From Zelopaecilomyces penicillatus (lineage: Eukaryota; Ascomycota; Sordariomycetes; Hypocreales; Pseudodiploosporaceae), in the NCBI GenBank assembly GCA_005765155.1, contig VCCP01000005.1, forward strand, positions 3,410,001 to 3,474,000: DNA of 64,000 nt, read 5' to 3'. A program made the position numbers and the translations under genes. Shown here piece by piece: positions 45,245-58,149 of the stretch. Every line of letters begins with the position of its first letter. Position 1 is the first letter of the stretch. The notes under the pieces were generated by a model, which saw nothing but the letters and a program-made list of their open reading frames with translations, did not search any database and was not told the origin of the DNA.

Positions 45245-46109
45245 CTACTGGTTCTTTTTCGTTGTCTTTGTCTTTTGGCCATCAACCAAGCCAGCCACGT
45301 TTATCAAATAGCTGGCAAACCATTGGCCAACAAACCAAGTGACGATGCCTAGCAGTATGAGATAACCGATGGTTGGTAGAAGAGATTGTGGCACGACGTT
45401 ATAAAGATAGGGATCTAGTATCAGATCGACCAAGACTGGAGGCGGGTTCTCCATGAGAGCTCTGTTGTCAGTGAAGTAGTCTGCTGCAGCCTGAACTCGC
45501 AACAGGAGGATGGATGCCTTGCGCTCCTTGATGTCATCCGGCGAGGGCCGATGCACAACCGGTTGCTGTGCCTGATCGTAGACGGCTGGCTCTTGGCGGG
45601 AAGAAGCATAGTCGGCAAGTGACTGTATAAGCTCTGGCGTTTCCCAGACAGCGTCTAGTGGGTACACGTCGAGTGTGAAGCTAGTTGGTTCCTTTCAAGG
45701 AGAAGAGTGAGATTAAATTCTTTTCAATTTCATTTTTTTATGTTTCACATGCGTAAAGCAGAATTTCATTTTCATGTGGAACTCAACTTACAATGGCAGC
45801 CCAACACACACGTAGCTCGTATCTTTGATCTTCAACAAGGTTATCAAGTAGCAGCCAAGCTGGAAGGCCATAGGCGGCGTCATCACTGGGAAACACGCGA
45901 CTCAGATTGGTCCTGATGGCCCAGTTCTCAGGACCAAGGACCTGGAGCTTGAGGTCATCCAAGGAGGGCTTTGCCAGGGGGATGTTAACAGGGGCCGGGG
46001 CTGTGAAAATGACTTTCTCGGCATTGGCCTTTACGTGGCGGACAGTACTGGCAAGGAGAAGCAACGTCGTGAGCGACGAATTACTACAGCAGAGGAGTCT
46101 CATTGTCAT
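45245..46109 (-). CDS. Type I ER membrane protein ending KKNQ
   Basis: Family not recognised. Exons 45792-46109 and 45245-45691 (100-bp phase-0 intron) give 254 residues. The start used is ATG 46109, with a second ATG two codons on. The first 30 or so residues form a signal peptide (LLCCSNSSLTTLLLLAS core). The lumenal part follows, with one NLS glycosylation sequon and well-folded-looking text (AWLLLDNLVEDQRYELRVCW). Near the C-terminus is one long hydrophobic segment (LLPTIGYLILLGIVTWFVGQ). The short cytosolic tail KTKTTKKNQ ends in a perfect KKxx dilysine ER-retrieval signal. This layout fits a resident ER subunit, for example of a glycosylation or GPI-assembly complex, which is inference only. 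Confidence 0.75.
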
Positions 46110-47719
46110 CAAAGTATTCGCTTCGTGTCCCTGTTCCCAGTGAATGTGATTGGTCTCTTTATCCAGAGAGGTACGTATCGATATGAAAGCTAGCGAGGAT
46201 AAAGAATTACTGAGCACACCCGACCACGGCCAGATGATATAATGAACAGCGTGAATTAATGGCGGAATGCGATGACGATGGTGCAACAGAGGTAGGAAAA
46301 GCAGAAGATTTGGTTGAGGCTCAACCAAGCATGAGTTTTAGGGAGTAGCGCCTCGTAGTACCTGTACAACGGAAAGGAGGAGAGGATGGGCAGACAGGGG
46401 AGCTAGATGAGGGGCGGGGGGGCTAATTTACAGTAGCGGTAGGGGAGCTATGAGCACCTGTGGCCCTATGTTTGCTACTGAATAAACCCTGAGCTGTCGC
46501 AGAGCTCCACAACCTTTAGTACCAAGGTACGGATAGCGCCGCTTAGGGACCTGTAGCTGATCACTGTGGCAGCCTGGGAGGTATACTTTGGAGCTAGGCA
46601 GCCCGGCTATAGCATGGACCTGAGGTGCCTTTGACTTGATACCTCCAAGTCGTACCAGAAAAGGGGCGATCGGCTGAGTAGGGGGTTAGAGGGGAGATGC
46701 TAAGAGCGACGTATCACTGGATTTGTACCAGCGGTCTCTAGGTAATGGTCCTTTGGACCAAGACCTTGTGAACGACCAGGCGTGCAATAACCTAACATGA
46801 GTACCTCAGGCGTAAAGAGTTAGGCGCTGTTGGGTCTTCGTCTCTGTACAGCACACATCACATCCGCCAGCAATGCAATGACCGGGCCGGGGATGCACCT
46901 GGGTGGGATTGACTGGACGATTGGCGAGCGAGAGCGCGAGTGTTGCTGGCTAATACTTACCTCCAAGGTACCTTACTAAGAGAATTGAAGGGATCACTGC
47001 CCTGTACAAGTACATGTGAATATGAGAGTTGGAGAGAGGGTTTGGCACTCGGTTTAATGCTTGTGGGAGGTGCCTGGCTGTCACCTGTAGGGAGGTGCAG
47101 TAGCCACACAGACGCACACAAGAACATGAAACCCAACCGCACATTTTGATAAAACTCGTCCCAAGTGCAAAGTTCGTTTATGTCTTTATATGAATGTCTA
47201 GGCAGGAAATGTAGGTACTAATGTACAAGTGAATAAAGACAAAGGCTGTAGAATACACTGTTCATAGTAGGAACATGCCAGTAATTACACAGAGGTACCT
47301 GTACCTGCTCCATACCTGTACCCGGAAAAGAAAACATGGCCAGCTGTCGCACAACCTGTTATCTCGGCAGTAATTTGCGGTGGTCCAAGTCACCTCAGGC
47401 CACGGAGCGGTGAGGCAGCAGGGGAAAACTCGCAGACGCGCTTACCACTTGCAGTGCACGCCTGAGAAATCAACAAATCCCCGGACGGCAACGCCTCCCC
47501 ACCCCCCCTGTCCACCCAAATTTCCCCCACCTATTTTCTTCCTCTCCCGTCCGGCCCTGCGCAAGAGCCTGCAGTTCTCATCCTCAACCTCCCCCGGATC
47601 CGTAATAAAAGCCTTTTTCTCTCTTCCGGCTTTCTTCATCCTGCCTTGATTCTCGTGATCTTGTCTAGACCTCCCTTTTCTGTCCCAAGAAACCGTTCCC
47701 CCCACCTAAATCGTTCACC
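46110..47719. other. Divergent promoter region of ER protein and alpha-tubulin
   Basis: 1.6 kb holding both promoters. Contains several GGTACC/AAGGTACC motifs (46520-46970, 47290) and a C-rich, pyrimidine-rich stretch (47490-47719) directly before the tubulin start. No gene seen. Confidence 0.5.
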
Positions 47720-49520
47720 ATGCGTGAGGTTATTAGCATCAACGGTAAGTTTTTTGGACTCCTCACCTACCTCACCCCCCCTATTTGCCCCTCCCCTCCC
47801 AACGCGTGCTCACCGCATCGTGAGCCGCCCCCGGAATCGTTCGGTGTACTGACTTGCTGAATCTAGTCGGCCAGGCTGGTTGCCAGATCGCCAATTCCTG
47901 CTGGGAGGTTTGTTCAAACTGGTCTGATTAAGCTTCATCTCATCTACTGACATGCTGGCTTCTTTTCTGTAGCTTTACTGCCTCGAGCACGGCATCCAGG
48001 TACGACGACAGCTTCTTTTGGACGAATACCTCTCAAACGCTCAAGCTAACCTTGACTGCTCCTAGCCCGATGGTTATCTCACTGAGGAGCGCAAGGCTCA
48101 GGATCCCGATCAGGGCTTCAGCACCTTCTTCTCCGAGACTGGTATGCGAGCTGTTCATCAAAAACACATTCGGATTGCCCGACCCTCTAACATGCTTTGC
48201 TCTCACTAGGCCAGGGCAAGTATGTTCCCCGTACCATTTACTGCGATCTCGAGCCCAATGTCGTCGACGAAGTCCGCACCGGTCCTTACCGAAACCTCTT
48301 CCATCCCGAGATGATGATCACGGGCAAGGAGGATGCCTCAAACAACTATGCCCGTGGTCACTACACTGTGGGCAAGGAGCTTATTGATGGTGTTCTCGAC
48401 AAGATCCGACGAGTTGCCGACAACTGTGCCGGTCTTCAGGGCTTCCTGGTCTTCCACTCTTTCGGTGGTGGTACCGGTTCTGGTTTCGGTGCCTTGTTGA
48501 TGGAGCGCCTGTCTGTCGACTACGGCAAGAAGAGCAAGCTTGAGTTCTGTGTCTATCCCGCTCCCCAGACCGCTACGTCGGTTGTTGAGCCTTACAACTC
48601 CATCCTCACCACCCACACCACACTGGAGCACTCCGACTGCTCCTTCATGGTGGACAACGAGGCCATTTACGACATCTGCCGTCGCAACCTTGGTCTGGAG
48701 CGCCCCAACTATGAGAACCTTAACCGTCTCATTGCCCAGGGTAAGCTAGATTCCACCCACCATTGATCTGCCGTGCATGTGGTATGTGGTAGATTTATAC
48801 TAACCCGACTGACAGTCGTTTCCTCCATCACTGCCTCGCTGCGTTTCGATGGCTCTCTTAACGTCGATCTCAACGAGTTCCAGACGAACTTGGTGCCTTA
48901 TCCTCGTATCCATTTCCCCCTTGTCGCTTATGCGCCCGTTATCTCCGCTGCCAAGGCTGCCCACGAGGCCAACTCTGTTCAGGAGATGACCATGTCTTGC
49001 TTCGAGCCCAACAACCAGATGGTCAAGTGTGATCCCCGTAACGGCAAGTATATGGCTACCTGTCTGCTTTACCGAGGTGACGTCGTGCCCAACGACGCCC
49101 ACAACGCTGTTGCCACCCTCAAGACGAAGCGCTCTATCCAGTTTGTCGACTGGTGCCCCACTGGCTTCAAGCTCGGTATCTGCTACCAGGCCCCTGAGAA
49201 CGTGCCCAACGGTGATTTGGCCAAGGTCAACCGCGCTGTGTAAGTATTCCACTGCCAAAACACGTCGCAACGTTGTGCTAATAACATACCATAGCTGCAT
49301 GCTGTCCAACACCACCGCCATCGCCGAGGCCTGGTCCTCCCTTTCGGTTAAGTTCGATCTCATGCACTCCAAGCGTGCTTTCGTCCACTGGTATGTTGGT
49401 GAAGGTATGGAGGAGGGTGAGTTCTCTGAGGCCCGTGAGGATCTCGCCGCCCTGGAGCGTGATTACGAGGAGGTTGCTGCCGACTCTCTTGGAGAGGAGG
49501 AGCTTGAGGCCGAGTACTAG
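47720..49520 (+). CDS. TUB1: Alpha-tubulin
   Basis: GTP-binding subunit of microtubules. Seven exons: 47720-47744, 47867-47907, 47973-47999, 48066-48141, 48210-48740, 48816-49239 and 49295-49520, giving 449 residues, the usual length. Four short 5' exons are typical of fungal alpha-tubulin genes. It starts MREVISINVGQAGCQIANSC, with the tubulin GTP-binding glycine loop GGGTGSG, and ends EEELEAEY with a C-terminal Tyr. Residues 40-41 are Arg-Lys in a loop unlike that of animal alpha-tubulin, so the classic Lys40 acetylation site is not in place. Introns have GTAAGT-like donors. Confident. Confidence 0.96.
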
Positions 49521-50349
49521 AGTATCAGTCATGCGAGGAGTCAAGGATGTCAAAAAGAGCAGTGTCACTGCTTGCTTCAGCCTGCTCCAGTGCCCCGGAT
49601 GGGGTGTATCTTCTACTAGGTTACAAGCCTAACCAGTTTTAATGTCAAAGACCAGACAAATCTGTAAATGCACAAGCCAGCCGTGTTTGATTATAAACAA
49701 GGAAACCAAACTATCAATTGACCGCAAGTGGTGAAAATCAACTGCCTCCATGTAATACTTTTTTCTACAAAGATGACTATCCATTAATCCACTTTTGTAG
49801 TAATCACTAGTGTAATGTAACGCAAGTGTTATAGCTTCCAATTTGTAGTATTTTGTCCAGGATGGTATCGTATAATGGAGTTAAAAAGAGGTATTATATC
49901 TAGGAATCTCTGGTATGTTGAGGCTTGCACCTGCTATACAGCTAGTAAGCCAGGCAGAGCGTCGATAGTTGTCGGACAGATGTTGGTTTCGAGCGACGGT
50001 AGGAGTTCATCGTAGTCATGTGATGTCACGCTACTCACCCCCGCTGTTAGCCTGTGACTCTCCTCCTGGAGTGGTTCTTCAGAGGTATCGATTCATCCAG
50101 AGTGCCACCTGTATTAACGAACAGTACGTAACGTGTGTCTTGGGCGGCCTGGCACACACAAACGCCCCACTCTCAAACCAAGCGAGCTAGCTCAGCAGCA
50201 AGGTAACTCCTCCAACCTCGTCTCCATGTCTCCAGCTTGAGGCACGTCAGTCCAACTATTTGCACCCTTTGCACCAGGCCCTAACTTTGCTCCCATCCGT
50301 CGCCCGTTTAGCCTTATCCTGCAACATCGCCTTGTCTTGCTACTTCACC
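49521..50349. other. Intergenic, no gene seen
   Basis: 3' flank of alpha-tubulin and promoter of the V-ATPase B subunit gene on the same strand. The last 150 bp are pyrimidine-rich. Confidence 0.5.
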
Positions 50350-52333
50350 ATGGCGGACCCGCGCGAGTCGTCGTCGTACTCCATTGTGCCGCGAATCCGC
50401 TACAACACCGTCGGTGGCGTCAACGGTCCGCTGGTCATCCTCGAGAATGTATGATGCCCTCTTATTGGCTTCCATAATTATGGCAGCACGAACTGAAAGG
50501 CCATATGCTATGGAAGCCACTGCTTATTGCACGAGCGAATACTAATGGGGTTTTTGTGCAGGTTAAATTCCCTCGTTACAATGAAATTGTGACGCTTACG
50601 CTCCCCGATGGGACGGAGAGGGCTGGTCAGGTCCTGGAGGCCCGAGGTGGGTGACAATCTACCGCCGGCTAAGATTTGATGCAGTATTGGTTATATACTA
50701 ACTTGTGAGCAGGCGACCGAGCTGTTGTTCAGGTATTATCATCAAAAGCACTTGCGATTGTTAGACAGCGATTGACGTAACCCCTCCAGGTCTTCGAAGG
50801 CACCTCCGGTATCGATGTGAAGAAGGTAGGCATATTGGCAGTGTCAATACGATGAAAGGGAAGAGAATAACAGCTAAGCATGAAATAGACCAAAGTCGAG
50901 TTCACCGGCCAAAACTTGAAGCTCGGTGTTTCCGAGGACATGCTTGGTCGAATTTTTGATGGATCCGGACGAGCTATCGACAAGGGCCCCAAGGTGCTGC
51001 CAGAGGACTATCTCGACATCAACGGCAGCCCCATTAACCCTTATACTCGTGTATGTACCCCTTTCAGATAGCGGGCTTCAAGTTACAGCCCATGACAAGT
51101 CGTCGTGGTTGCTAACACCAACTAGGAATACCCCGAGGAAATGATTTCGACTGGTATCTCGGCCATTGATACGATGAACTCGATTGCTCGAGGACAAAAG
51201 ATTCCCATCTTCTCTGCCGCCGGTCTGCCTCACAATGAGATTGCTGCTCAAATTTGCCGACAGGCTGGCTTGGTCCAGCAAAAGGGCATTACCAACAAGG
51301 GTGTGCATGATGGCCATGAGGAGAATTTCTCTATCGTTTTCGGTGCCATGGGTGTCAACTTGGAAACTGCGCGATTCTTCACAAGAGATTTCGAGGAGAA
51401 CGGCAGCTTGGAGCGTGTCACTCTCTTCCTAAACTTGGCCAACGATCCTACGTAGGTGCCCTGCAGACATCCTATTTGGTCATTTACCAATCGTGAGAAG
51501 TGGTTAATAACTAACATTGTTTGAACAGAATCGAGCGTATCATTACCCCTCGTTTGGCCCTGACGACTGCCGAGTACTATGCCTACCAGCTGGAGAAGCA
51601 CGTTTTGGTTATCTTGACGGATCTTTCGGCGTACTGCGACGCTCTTCGAGAGGTGTCAGCCGCACGAGAAGAAGTACCCGGTCGTCGTGGTTTCCCCGGT
51701 TACATGTACACGGATTTGTCCACCATTTATGAACGAGCCGGTCGTGTCGCTGGGCGAAACGGATCGATTACCCAGATTCCTATCCTGACTATGCCGAACA
51801 ACGATATTACGCATCCCATTCCTGATTTAACGGGTTACATTACGGAGGGTCAGATTTTTGTCGACCAATCTTTGCATAACCGCGGTATCTACCCCCCGAT
51901 CAATGTGCTACCATCGCTGTCTCGACTGATGAAGTCGGCTATTGGTGAGGGCATGACGCGCAAGGATCACGGTGACGTTTCGAATCAGCTGTACGCCAAG
52001 TATGCTATTGGACGTGACGCGGCGGCCATGAAGGCTGTCGTGGGTGAGGAAGCCCTGTCAGCAGAAGACAAGCTGTCGCTGGAATTTTTGGAAAAGTTCG
52101 AGCGCCAATTCATCAGCCAAGGACCCTATGAATCGCGAACCATCTTCGAGTCCCTGGATCTCGCATGGAGCTTGTTGCGTATCTACCCCAAGGAGCTGCT
52201 CAACCGTATCCCAGCCAAGGTTCTCAATGAGTATTACCAGCGAGCACAAAAGGATGCGAAGGCCAGAGGCAAGGCTCGAGCAGATGCGGCGGCTAAGGAT
52301 CAGCAAAATGAGGAGAACTTGATTGACGCATAA
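50350..52333 (+). CDS. VMA2: V-type proton ATPase subunit B
   Basis: Non-catalytic nucleotide-binding subunit of the V1 sector that acidifies vacuoles. Seven exons: 50350-50448, 50562-50646, 50713-50732 (20 bp), 50790-50825 (36 bp), 50889-51050, 51126-51451 and 51529-52333, giving 510 residues. The N-terminal beta-barrel contains PRIRYNTVGGVNGPLVILEN. The central domain has FSAAGLPHNEIAAQICRQAG, the B-subunit version that lacks the P-loop of subunit A. Further family text is GPYESRTIFESLDLAWSLLR near the C-terminus. All junction phases agree. Confident. Confidence 0.96.
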
Positions 52334-54134
52334 GGTACAATAGTAGCCCTGTTTGCACCGACAGATGACGCAGGGGAAGAGAATGGAAAGACTCAGTATA
52401 AATAGACGCCGTACTTAGGCGAGTTGACTACGTAAGAGGGGCGTATAGTAGTGTACAAGTCGCAAGGATCGGAGTGCTATTGTTGAATTTCTTGTTTGTG
52501 CTTTGCGGGAAGTATACATTGACGTTTCTTATGGAGAACTTTGTTTTGCACATAGGAAATCGAGTGTGAATGCCATCCTTCGGCCATATTTCTCGGTTAA
52601 ACTTTGGCATGTGTGTGTTGAGTTCTATACACGCAAAGCCATTCCGTGGCGTCTTAGACGAAGCTCATAGTGAGATTAGCTAACAGATTGATAAACGAAT
52701 GATTCATGTGCTCAACGCGATCTCAATGAATTGGGGGTTAGAGGGGGGAGCGGGTATTCATGTGGAATTAGACTGCGGGGTGACGTTGTTAGTTAGTTAG
52801 TTTATGTAGTTGTGACGAGCATGGGGGTAGTGGTTATCAAGTTTAGGATGATGTAAGTTCATGCTTACGCAGGATATTTTTAGCCGTGACGTCGGTTTTC
52901 GGGACATTGCTCTACGGGTTTGAAATTATATAAAAACGAGTAGGAAGTATTGCTAATTAATGAGTTCATGAAGCCATACTTGCTTCAAGATGGTCTCGCT
53001 GAAGTGACTTATCGGGCCTAAGATATAGGAGTTGGGACTGAATGGCAGCTGATTGGGCCGCTTCAAACCATGCAGATGATACCATAATTGAATATGGTCT
53101 AGGTAATTTGACAAGGCAGCAACGTGTTGTTGGCTGGCAAGTGTTGACACATAAAAGCTCAAATCTGGGTTCTGAGCGTAGGGTATGTTGTTGCCGTTTG
53201 CGTAGTAATTAATATTACTGGCTTCTCCGCACATGCACCAGCTAACCCCCGCGTCCCGCATATCGATGGCCGAAAGCCGACGCTTGGGTAGCTGGCTGTG
53301 CCTTTGCCATCTCTTGGCTTGACGACTGCCGGATGGGCGTAAAAAGGCTGACGCCGTGGCTCGGAACACACCTGCTCTAGATGTCTTTACGCTCAACTTT
53401 TCTCGTCTGGCATAGCCTTCTGCACACTGTAGGGGAAGCAAAACAGCGCATCGCCTAGGATTTGAGTCCCAAATGCAAGGACTCTGGGTTGGCTGTCTGT
53501 ACGTACTAGCCAACAACACAAGAAGATGGCCTGGCCTGGTGGGTGACATCATGCGAGGGGGAATTGCCTAGCATGTCCTTTTCATTGAGGAGGCCCCCCC
53601 CCCCGCTACCTTGTCCAGCGTTGGATTGCCGTTCGTTGTCCCTTCTGGATTGGAGCTGTAGCTGTCGCCGGGGTGGGTGGCTGGTGCGGTCGACGCATGT
53701 GCACATTGTGTTGCATCCTACGGCCATGAACCAAATGAATGCGGAGTAAGAACCAGGTGCGTAGGAGTGTTGTTGTAATTGTGTTATTGTGTCGATGGAT
53801 TGAGGCCGAGTGAAGAGGCGGCTGGACACAGAAGCTAACCAGAAACTGCCGAAAGGCTAGATTTGTTGGTGGCTTTTGTGCTCCAACAGGTTATTGTATA
53901 ATACGCGACTGACGGCCTGTCCTGCATAGTTGCCAATTTGCAACTGCCACTGCCACTGCCACTGCAACTGCAACCAACCAACCCTTTCCAGAGCACTACC
54001 CCTCTGCTCCTTCTTCCTCTCTTTCTTCTTCTTCTTCTTCTGCTTCTGCTTCTGCTTCTGCTCTCTCATCCGTCTCATTATCACCTCCCTGCAAACACTG
54101 CTGGACAGAAACATAGAGATAGGCAGATAGAGCC
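52334..54134. other. Intergenic, no gene supported
   Basis: A 199-residue minus-strand frame (52953-53552) has no domain, and its predicted text is unlike a folded protein. Contains a C12 run at about 53591-53602 and simple repeats just before the epimerase gene. Confidence 0.5.
53940..54065. repeat. CTGCCA and CTT/CTG triplet repeats
   Basis: Hexamer CACTGC repeats at 53944-53973, then CTT and TTCTGC runs at 54022-54061. They lie 70-190 bp before the epimerase ATG and are probably promoter or leader. Confidence 0.8.
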
Positions 54135-55480
54135 ATGAAGTGGACGCCGCATTCGCTGGCCGTCTTGGCTGCAGCAACGGGGCTGCTGCCATGGTTGGCG
54201 AGCGCCGCCCACAACGGCCCCAGCAGCTCCCACCCGGGCCATGGCACGCCAAAGCCGGACAAGGACGGCAAGTATTGGATCCGCAGCCGGGGCATTGAGG
54301 CCGCCTTCATCGCCTACGGCGCTTCCATCTCCAACCTCCTGGTCAGCGACCAGTATGGCGTCAAACGCGACGTTATCGCAGGCTTCGACAATGCCACATA
54401 CTACAGCGTCGACGCCTCGCACCCCCATCTGGGCGGAGTGCCGGGCCGTTACGCCAATCGCATCAAGAACAGCACCTTTGAGATGGACGGCGAGAAGTTT
54501 CGCGTTACGGCTAATGAAAACCCGACGGACGAAGCCCCTGGCGGCGCAGACACACTGCATGGCGGGCCCGACGGCTGGGACTGGCGCAACTTCACCGTTG
54601 TCTCTCACTCAGCTACGAGCATTACATTTAGCATCATCGATCCGGATGGCAAAGAAGGGTTCCCCGGCGAAGTAACCTCGCACGTCACCTACACGGTGCA
54701 GGACATGTCCTGGGACATCCGGATGGTGGCGTTGGCGACGACTAAGAAGACGCCCATCATGCTGAGTAGCCACGCGTACTGGAATCTCGACGGCTTTGCC
54801 AACAACGAGACGGCCACGGCTCTTAATCACTCGCTGTGGCTTCCGTACAGCGGTCAACGTGTCGGTGTTGACAACATTCTCATTCCCACGGGCGAGATTC
54901 TGGCCAACAAGAAGGGTTCTGTTAATGACTTCTGGAGCAAGCCGAAGCAGATTGGCGCCTCGTTTGGGGACAAGGAGATTCACGGCAACTGCGGATGGAA
55001 TTGCACCGGCTATGGTAAGATGGACTGCCATCCTTCTTTAGCTTGTCACTAGAACCCTGGGGACTTCTATACGGGCTTACAGATTATGCTAACCCTGCAC
55101 ATGTAGACAACTGCTATACAGTCAATCGTGGCCAGCTGGGTGCCTATGACTGGCGCACTGCCGGTCCTGTGGCCCGCCTCTCATCAGCTTGGTCGGGTAT
55201 CCAGCTTGATATTTTCACAGACCAGGATGCTTTTCAAGTGTACACCTGCAGCGGCCAGAACGGCACTCTGGCACTCAAGAAGACTCAGGGTCTACATGGC
55301 GATGAAGCCTTCCCACGCACCATACCAAAGTATGGCTGTGTCGTACTTGAGGTGCAGGACTATATTGACGGTATAAACCATCCGGAGTGGATGCGCGGGC
55401 CCAAGCAGTTCTTTGAGCCTGGGGGCAATCCGTACGTACTTCAGGCAAGGTACAAGTTTAGCGTGGGCGAAGACGCGTGA
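54135..55480 (+). CDS. Secreted aldose 1-epimerase (mutarotase)
   Basis: Interconverts alpha and beta anomers of hexoses. Exons 54135-55014 and 55107-55480 (phase-1 intron GTAAGA...GTAG) give 417 residues. The first 24 or so residues are a signal peptide (SLAVLAAATGLLPWLASA), so the enzyme is probably secreted, unlike the cytosolic GalM type. Catalytic features of the fold are GGVPGRYANRI, ADTLHGG, SSHAYWNLDG (His as acid/base) and Glu in VVLEVQDYIDG near the C-terminus. There are several NxS/T sequons (NAT, NST, NFT, NET, NHS, NCT, NGT), consistent with secretion. The unspliced frame would stop shortly after the intron donor. Confidence 0.92.
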
Positions 55481-56475
55481 AAGGCTGACTAGACCTGTTT
55501 TTCTCTTGTGATTTTCTTTCCACGGTTTCGTATTTCACTTTCAATGAGACATGTGATTTAAATGATGCGATGGGCTATGAGCGGCATGGCTGGTAAGTCG
55601 TTGGTGGAATGGTGTGGAAATTTCCAACTGGATATGGAAAGCAGTAGCATGAGCCTACGTTTTATTTGACAAAACGACCTTCAAGTCTTTTGTCTCGATT
55701 AAAAAGTACCTACTCAACTAATAATGACATACATTTGAACCACAATAAACACCGTCGAAACGTTCTAGATTTGGCATCGAGAGGGTGTTGCTAGAAACCA
55801 CTTTCTGAATAACAGGAAGCCAAACTTATAACAAAGAAGAATGTCGGTCTAATGACTTATCCACACCATTTCTTTCCTAGCTTAATGATTCAATGACCGA
55901 CAACGAATTAACTTGGCTGGTTGCCGAGCGGGCCTGAAGGGGCTAACCTCCCAACGCTTTCCAATATCGAATTACCATCGCAATTCGCACCAACAGGCAA
56001 ATTACTGGCTGCTTTTTCAGCCTAGGGGTTAATATACTAATATGCTGTAGCTTACTCCATGGGTGGCTTATTATCTGAATTAGTTCGTTGCTGACAATTA
56101 CATCGGAGACTTTTATGGCGTCCCTTTTAAAACTGGTGCTGACATGCAGTCATCATTATGCAAGCAGCCAACCTTTGCATTCATGCGTGTCGCCAGCACT
56201 GAGAGATTCACCAATTAATAAATTAAAACTGTTCTATGTACTTCGTTATGGCTGATTCATCAAGGCCTCAACTTTAGACCATGTGGCATGAATGACAAAT
56301 GAAGATTTCGCGATGGTGTTAGTCGTATTCCTGAAAATCTTTGAATGCATGTCTACGATCGAAGTGTGCAACTCGGCATATATAGTTCCAAAGACCGAGT
56401 AACTTTCGCATCTCAATCACCGCAGTCGAAGATCTACATCTGGCACATGCAAACCCCGGATTGGTACTGTTAATA
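55481..56475. other. Intergenic, no gene seen
   Basis: AT-rich flank between two rightward genes. A GCCGAGCGGG motif near 55925 recalls a tRNA A box, but no B box or cloverleaf follows. Confidence 0.5.
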
Positions 56476-58149
56476 ATGTTGACATCTTCACTCCTTCTTC
56501 CAGCATTGGGGTTGCTTGCCCAGATAGCCACCGCGGGGAACAATGTCCAATCCATTAAGGTCGACATTTCTTACAATGCCCAACGCATGATCAGCCTGGC
56601 GAAGGACACTCGTTTTCCAGCTGCCGAGGTGCCCGCCGCCAGAGAGAGTTTGAACACGACCATATCCACAGGGATATCGATTGCGACTCTCAAGAAATTG
56701 CAGAAAGAATGGGTTACTAGCTTTAACTGGGAAAAGGAGCAAGCTTTTATCAATAGGTATAGCACCCCTCCCTTCATTTTGAGGTCCTACGTGTATTTTC
56801 ATGTAAAAATTACGTTGACGAGCTGAGCATTGATGAGAGTATGATAGATACAAACACTACACGACCAGAATCGAGGGCCAGCAGATTCACTTCATCCATC
56901 AGGTTTCCGGGGATCCGGACGCAATCCCCATCATCCTAATTCATGGATGGCCGGGCTCTATCTTAGAGATGATCCCTCTAATCGACCCTCTTACACTACA
57001 ACGACGAAGACCAGGAACACCCAAGAAGCCCGTGTTTGATGTTGTTATCCCCTCTCTACCTGGTTATGGACTCTCCTCTCCTGCAGCCAACGGCTGGACC
57101 GCAGACGACACAGCGCGTATCTTTGATACCTTGATGAGCCGGACACTCGGATACAAACAGTATGCTGTGCACGGGACCGACTGGGGATCTGCGGTGGCGT
57201 ATAGCATGTACGACCAGTTCAACAAGACGGTGCGCGCGCTGCACATGAACTTTTTGCCATTTTACCCTCTTGATTTCAAACAGCTGAAGGCAGAGAATAT
57301 CACCCTGTCCCCGCAAGAGGTGGAACAGGAGAAGAGGTTTCTGGACTGGCAAGCTGGCGGTAATGGGTATTTTGCTGTACAGGCTACAAAGGTATGTGGT
57401 GATCTCCAAGAGTTGGGCTCGCGCTTGAACTTGGACTTGAGCCCAGGCTTGGACCCGGAGTTGCAAATATCTAACTAAGAGTTATTCAGCCCAACACTAT
57501 TGGCCTCGCATTATATGACAACCCGGTGGGACAACTGGCGTGGATAGCTGAGAAGATGATTGCCTGTAAGTCGAATATTGCACCTTGCACCACGAGTCTT
57601 TCGTGGCATAAACTTGATCAATGTCCCAAGTTTTCTCTCTCTAACAACGATTGAATTGCTGCGCAGGGTCTGATCCTCGACGTGGAACTGGGCCTTCCCT
57701 CATGACCAACACTGAGATTCTCCGACATGTTTCCTTCTACTACTTGACGCAAACAATCATCTCGTCCGCGTACATGTATAACCAAAACCCGGCAGGGTTC
57801 AAGAGTGTGTATACCAAAGCCAAGAATGATGCGCCGTTCCTTTATAGCAGCTTCAATCACAATGTCGGATTCTGGCCAGAGGCTCTGGTTAAGAAAATTG
57901 GAAACCTGGTATACTATAAGTGTAAGTTTCTCCACCCCTTTATTTTTTGTTAACATCCGTCATCATGGCTGTTAAGAGGCAGAGAGGACTGTCTTCTCTT
58001 GATTCCGCGCATAATGTTGCTTGATTAATGGATTGCTAATGTGTATTCGTTTTATAGTTGAGGAGTTTGGTGGTCATTTCCCTGGCTTGGATAATCCAGT
58101 AGCCCTTGCCAATGATATCCGAGTTATTGGAAAACATTGGCACAAATAG
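56476..58149 (+). CDS. Secreted microsomal-type epoxide hydrolase
   Basis: Alpha/beta-hydrolase that opens epoxides to diols. Exons 56476-56756, 56848-57391, 57490-57565, 57667-57921 and 58058-58149 give 415 residues. A signal peptide (LLLPALGLLAQIATA) precedes the epoxide hydrolase N-terminal domain (SYNAQRMISLAKDTRFP, NWEKEQAFINRYKHYTTRIE). The oxyanion motif is HGWPGS (126-131), the nucleophile Asp205 in HGTDWGS, and the catalytic His392 in FGGHFPGLDNP. The lid carries PFYPLDFKQLK. Microsomal-type enzymes normally have an N-terminal membrane anchor, so the predicted N-terminal signal could act as an anchor instead. The acid residue was not assigned with certainty. Confidence 0.88.

Noticed and set aside
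52953..53552. 199-residue minus-strand frame
   Set aside because: No domain, no start context, and composition unlike neighbouring proteins.
55915..55985. tRNA A-box-like GCCGAGCGGG
   Set aside because: No matching B box or acceptor stem downstream.
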